Below, piece after piece: positions 4,159-6,401 of a stretch of 6,401 nucleotides of DNA (the first letter of the stretch is position 1; each line of letters starts with the position of its first letter). Source of the DNA: Chloroflexi bacterium RBG_13_46_14 (lineage in GTDB: Bacteria > Chloroflexota > Dehalococcoidia > Dehalococcoidales > UBA2162); contig MGML01000132.1 of NCBI GenBank assembly GCA_001796415.1, positions 1 to 6,401 on the forward strand. Reading direction: 5' to 3'. A program made the translations under genes and the position numbers. The notes under the pieces are model-generated. The model had not been told where the DNA came from. It was given only the letters and a program-made list of their open reading frames with translations, and searched no databases.

Positions 4159-5550
4159 ATGAAAAAGTCGGATCAACCACATGTACAACTGTTACGGCCG
4201 TACCAGAGAGAAGCAGCCGCTGCCATCGTTGACAGCGTGCTTTCCAGAAAGGGCCTAACCTTTTGCGTGGAAATCGCCCGGCAGGGAGGTAAGAACGAGC
4301 TTTCAGCCCAGATCGAGCTTCTTCTCCTGACGCTGTTTATGGCGGGATCACGTACCCTGGTGAAGTGTTCGCCTACTTTTAAACCGCAGACGGTCATTTC
4401 CATGGACAGGTTGAAAGACAGGTTGAACGATGCCGGATTCGAGGGTTTCTGGACTTCGGAAAAAGGCTACATCATCAGGCTGGTGTACGCACGGGCTCTG
4501 TTTCTGTCCGCCGATAAGTCAGCCAATGTGGTAGGACACACGGCGGATTTACTTCTGGAAGTTGATGAAGCTCAGGATGTAAGTATCGAGAAATATACCA
4601 AAGAGTTCAAACCAATGGGCGCGACCACCAATACGACGACCGTCCTGTACGGTACCACCTGGGATGACACGACGCTGCTTGAGCAAACCAAACAGACCGC
4701 CTATGAACTGGAAAAAAAGGATGGGATAAAGCGGTGTTTTCGTTACGACTGGCAGGAAGTAGCGAAATATAACCCGGACTATTTGACCTATGTCGAAGGT
4801 GAAAAAGCACGCCTTGGTGAAGATCACCCGTTATTCCTGACACAGTATCGACTGATGCCGGTTCGGGCTGGAGGAGGTTTCCTGTCTGCCCAGCAGAGGG
4901 CGCAGCTCCAGGGCGAACATATGAGGAGACATAGACCTGAAAAAGGGAAGATATATGTTGCCGGAATAGACCTTGCCGGTGAATCGGAAGAAGGTGATGA
5001 AGAGAGACTGTCAGCGAAAAAACCACGCCAGGATTCCACGGTGATAACTATCGGTGAACTGGATTTTTCGCGTTGCAATGATTTTCAAAAACAACCTGTT
5101 ATCAGGTTAGTGGAACACTATTACTGGACAGGTAAAAACCACAGCGCTCTGTACGGTCAGCTAATTGACATAATCAAGAATGTATGGAAATGCCGCAGGG
5201 TGGTTGTTGACTCAACAGGAGTTGGGCAGCCGGTATATTCATTTCTGCGACAGGCACTTGGTTCAAAAATAGTACCTTTTACCTTTACTGCCAGGTCAAA
5301 GTCGGAACTCGGTTACGGCCTCCTGGCGGCTATTAACTCCGGCAGTATAAAAATGTACGCTGGTGATGGTTCGGAAGAATACAGCCGCTTCTGGACAGAA
5401 ATGGAGAAAGCAAGGAGCCGTTACCGTTCCAATCAGACGATGAACTTCTATGTAGAGCCTTCGCAGGGTCACGATGATTTCTTGATGAGTCTGGCACTGC
5501 TTGTACAGGCCGCCGAGGGGTATACGCCGAGAGAAGCGAGGGGAAAGTAA
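4159..5550 (+). CDS. Phage terminase large subunit (ATPase and nuclease), stand-alone
   Basis: A 463-residue large terminase, the motor that packages and cuts phage DNA. ATPase half: Y15-Q16 (adenine-binding motif), Walker A-like A40-R-Q-G-G-K45-N46 (Asn where Thr/Ser is usual, a variant seen in other terminases), Walker B L131-L-L-E-V-D136-E137, and coupling motif Y164-G-T-T-W168. Nuclease half (RNase H-like): D271 in G-I-D-L-A-G, D292 in Q-D-S-T, D351 in V-V-V-D-S-T-G-V-G, and H438-D-D440. Length and motif order are normal for the family and no frameshift is seen. The gene starts five bases after the small-subunit stop, without its own Shine-Dalgarno, so translation is probably coupled. No portal, head or tail gene follows: homoserine dehydrogenase begins 66 bases on. 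Remnant prophage, gene-transfer-agent part, or domesticated or defence function are all possible. Confidence 0.93.
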   Translation: MKKSDQPHVQLLRPYQREAAAAIVDSVLSRKGLTFCVEIARQGGKNELSAQIELLLLTLFMAGSRTLVKCSPTFKPQTVISMDRLKDRLNDAGFEGFWTSEKGYIIRLVYARALFLSADKSANVVGHTADLLLEVDEAQDVSIEKYTKEFKPMGATTNTTTVLYGTTWDDTTLLEQTKQTAYELEKKDGIKRCFRYDWQEVAKYNPDYLTYVEGEKARLGEDHPLFLTQYRLMPVRAGGGFLSAQQRAQLQGEHMRRHRPEKGKIYVAGIDLAGESEEGDEERLSAKKPRQDSTVITIGELDFSRCNDFQKQPVIRLVEHYYWTGKNHSALYGQLIDIIKNVWKCRRVVVDSTGVGQPVYSFLRQALGSKIVPFTFTARSKSELGYGLLAAINSGSIKMYAGDGSEEYSRFWTEMEKARSRYRSNQTMNFYVEPSQGHDDFLMSLALLVQAAEGYTPREARGK

Positions 5551-5578
5551 TTGACACCCACCTGCCCGTAGCGATAAT
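5551..5578 (+). promoter_or_regulatory. Promoter of the homoserine dehydrogenase gene
   Basis: A perfect TTGACA (5551-5556) begins on the base right after the terminase stop codon. A 16-base spacer and GATAAT (5573-5578, five of six) follow. Transcription would start near 5585, giving a leader of about 30 bases. This makes the downstream gene independent of the terminase cassette. Confidence 0.75.
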
Positions 5579-5602
5579 ATTAGGCTACTTGAATCTAATT
5601 AC

Positions 5603-5608
5603 AAGGAG
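5603..5608 (+). promoter_or_regulatory. Ribosome binding site of homoserine dehydrogenase
   Basis: AAGGAG lies eight bases before the ATG at 5617-5619, which is good spacing, and selects that ATG over the in-frame ATG three codons later. Confidence 0.8.
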
Positions 5609-5616
5609 TGCTTGTT

Positions 5617-6401
5617 ATGGCAGAGATGAAGAAGGTAGCGGTTATCGGCTGGGGCACCATAGGCACAGGCGTGGTCGAGTTACTGTATAAAAAAGGAATA
5701 CCTGGCCTGGAACTGGTAAAAGTATGCGATATCGATTTGGAGACAGACAGGGGTCTTACCCTGCCTTCCAGAATGCTGACAAATAACTGGCACGACATTA
5801 CCGATGATCCCGCAATCGATATAGTTGTCGAACTGATAGGCGGAATCGAGCCGGCCAAGACTATCCAGATGGAAGCCTTGAATAAGGGGAAAGATGTGGC
5901 AACCGCCAACAAGAAACTGCTGGCCAAAGAAGGTGAGACCATATTCAAGCATGTCATCGATCTTGACCGGAAAATCGGTATCAGGGCAAGCTTTGTCGGC
6001 GCCCACTCGTTTATTCACGAACTGGGGCTGGTCGGTTCGGAATCCAAGGTATACAAGAGGATATATGCAATCCTGAATGGTACCTGTAATTACATTCTTT
6101 CGAAGATGACCGGAGAGGGGAAAGGCTTCGATGAGGCGCTGAAAGGAGCCCAGGCCGAAGGTTTCGCCGAAGCCAACCCAACCGATGATATCGAGGGGTA
6201 TGATACGGAGAACAAGATCCGCATCTTACTTGGCTTAATCACGAATTCATATAAGTATGCCGGAGACTTTCCCGTCGAAGGAATCAAGAACATCGATGTC
6301 CAGGATATCCGGTACGCTGATGAACTCGGGTATTCCGTGAAACTTATCGGAGTAATCGAACATGCCGAGGATACCTATGATGTTGCTGTGCATCCCGCGT
6401 T
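5617..6401 (+). CDS. hom: Homoserine dehydrogenase, N-terminal 261 residues (3' end outside window)
   Basis: Homoserine dehydrogenase reduces aspartate-4-semialdehyde to homoserine with NAD(P)H, on the path to threonine, methionine and isoleucine. The N-terminal Rossmann motif is G11-W-G-T-I-G16-T-G. It is followed by the conserved A97-N-K-K100 (active-site lysine), L153-N-G-T-C-N-Y-I, and F-A-E185-A-N-P-T-D-D-I-E-G-Y-D196-x3-K200. E185, D196 and K200 keep the spacing of yeast residues E208, D219 and K223. Members are usually about 430 residues, often with a C-terminal ACT domain, so about 170 residues lie beyond the edge. The loop usually written G-G-G-I-P-I is here G128-A-H-S-F-I133, which is unusual and might mean a changed substrate or a paralog. 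It has its own promoter and a good ribosome site. An ordinary functional enzyme remains the most likely reading. Confidence 0.88.
   Translation, partial: MAEMKKVAVIGWGTIGTGVVELLYKKGIPGLELVKVCDIDLETDRGLTLPSRMLTNNWHDITDDPAIDIVVELIGGIEPAKTIQMEALNKGKDVATANKKLLAKEGETIFKHVIDLDRKIGIRASFVGAHSFIHELGLVGSESKVYKRIYAILNGTCNYILSKMTGEGKGFDEALKGAQAEGFAEANPTDDIEGYDTENKIRILLGLITNSYKYAGDFPVEGIKNIDVQDIRYADELGYSVKLIGVIEHAEDTYDVAVHPA

Noticed and set aside
3734..4180. 148-codon minus-strand ORF opposite the small terminase
   Set aside because: It is hydrophobic and F/L-rich, as expected from the complement of an A-rich gene. The plus strand carries the recognisable small-terminase motif.
3666..5616. Terminal inverted or direct repeats framing the terminase cassette
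   Set aside because: I compared the left (3666-3781) and right (5551-5616) flanks by eye and found no matching repeat longer than a few bases. No attachment site can be claimed.

Overview
The window looks like a bacterial chromosome of roughly balanced base composition. It carries housekeeping and metabolic genes, one tRNA pair and a two-gene phage-type insert. Four things fit a Chloroflexota (Dehalococcoidia-like) genome: a PAC2-family protein, the zinc-ribbon/RNase H gene pair, tRNA genes with encoded CCA, and a Gram-positive-type LexA box. That assignment is a guess from gene content, not something the sequence proves.

Layout. Positions 1-1760 are on the minus strand. They hold a short-chain dehydrogenase/reductase (SDR) that runs off the left edge and, upstream of it, a complete PAC2-family gene. 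Positions 1830-1890 hold a dispersed-repeat-like inverted element. Positions 1903-2079 hold tRNA-Gly(GCC) and tRNA-Phe(GAA) on the minus strand, behind a near-consensus sigma70 promoter at 2099-2127. The stretch 2080-2521 has no long gene. It contains a very short minus-strand ORF (2301-2381, 26 residues, one predicted membrane helix) with a strong ribosome binding site and a promoter that overlaps a long perfect dyad. Positions 2522-3620 hold an RNase H-family gene and a C4 zinc-ribbon coiled-coil gene, forming a minus-strand operon.

The most unusual part is 3709-5550. On the plus strand, a LexA/SOS-type box (GAAC-N4-GTTC) precedes a small terminase-like protein and an apparently intact phage large terminase. 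The large subunit keeps both its ATPase and nuclease motifs. No portal, capsid, protease, tail, integrase or lysis gene is present. The pair is tightly bounded by the zinc-ribbon gene on the left and, 66 bases to the right, by a homoserine dehydrogenase gene with its own promoter. It is therefore a stand-alone packaging motor in a housekeeping neighbourhood and may be damage-inducible.

The right end (5617-6401) is the N-terminal 261 residues of a homoserine dehydrogenase. Its catalytic residues are retained, but the usual Gly-Gly-Gly-Ile-Pro substrate loop is replaced. The genes do not form one pathway. The window is best read as three independent housekeeping units (SDR/PAC2, tRNAs, zinc-ribbon/RNase H), one amino-acid biosynthesis gene, one unexplained micro-ORF and one phage-derived two-gene cassette.
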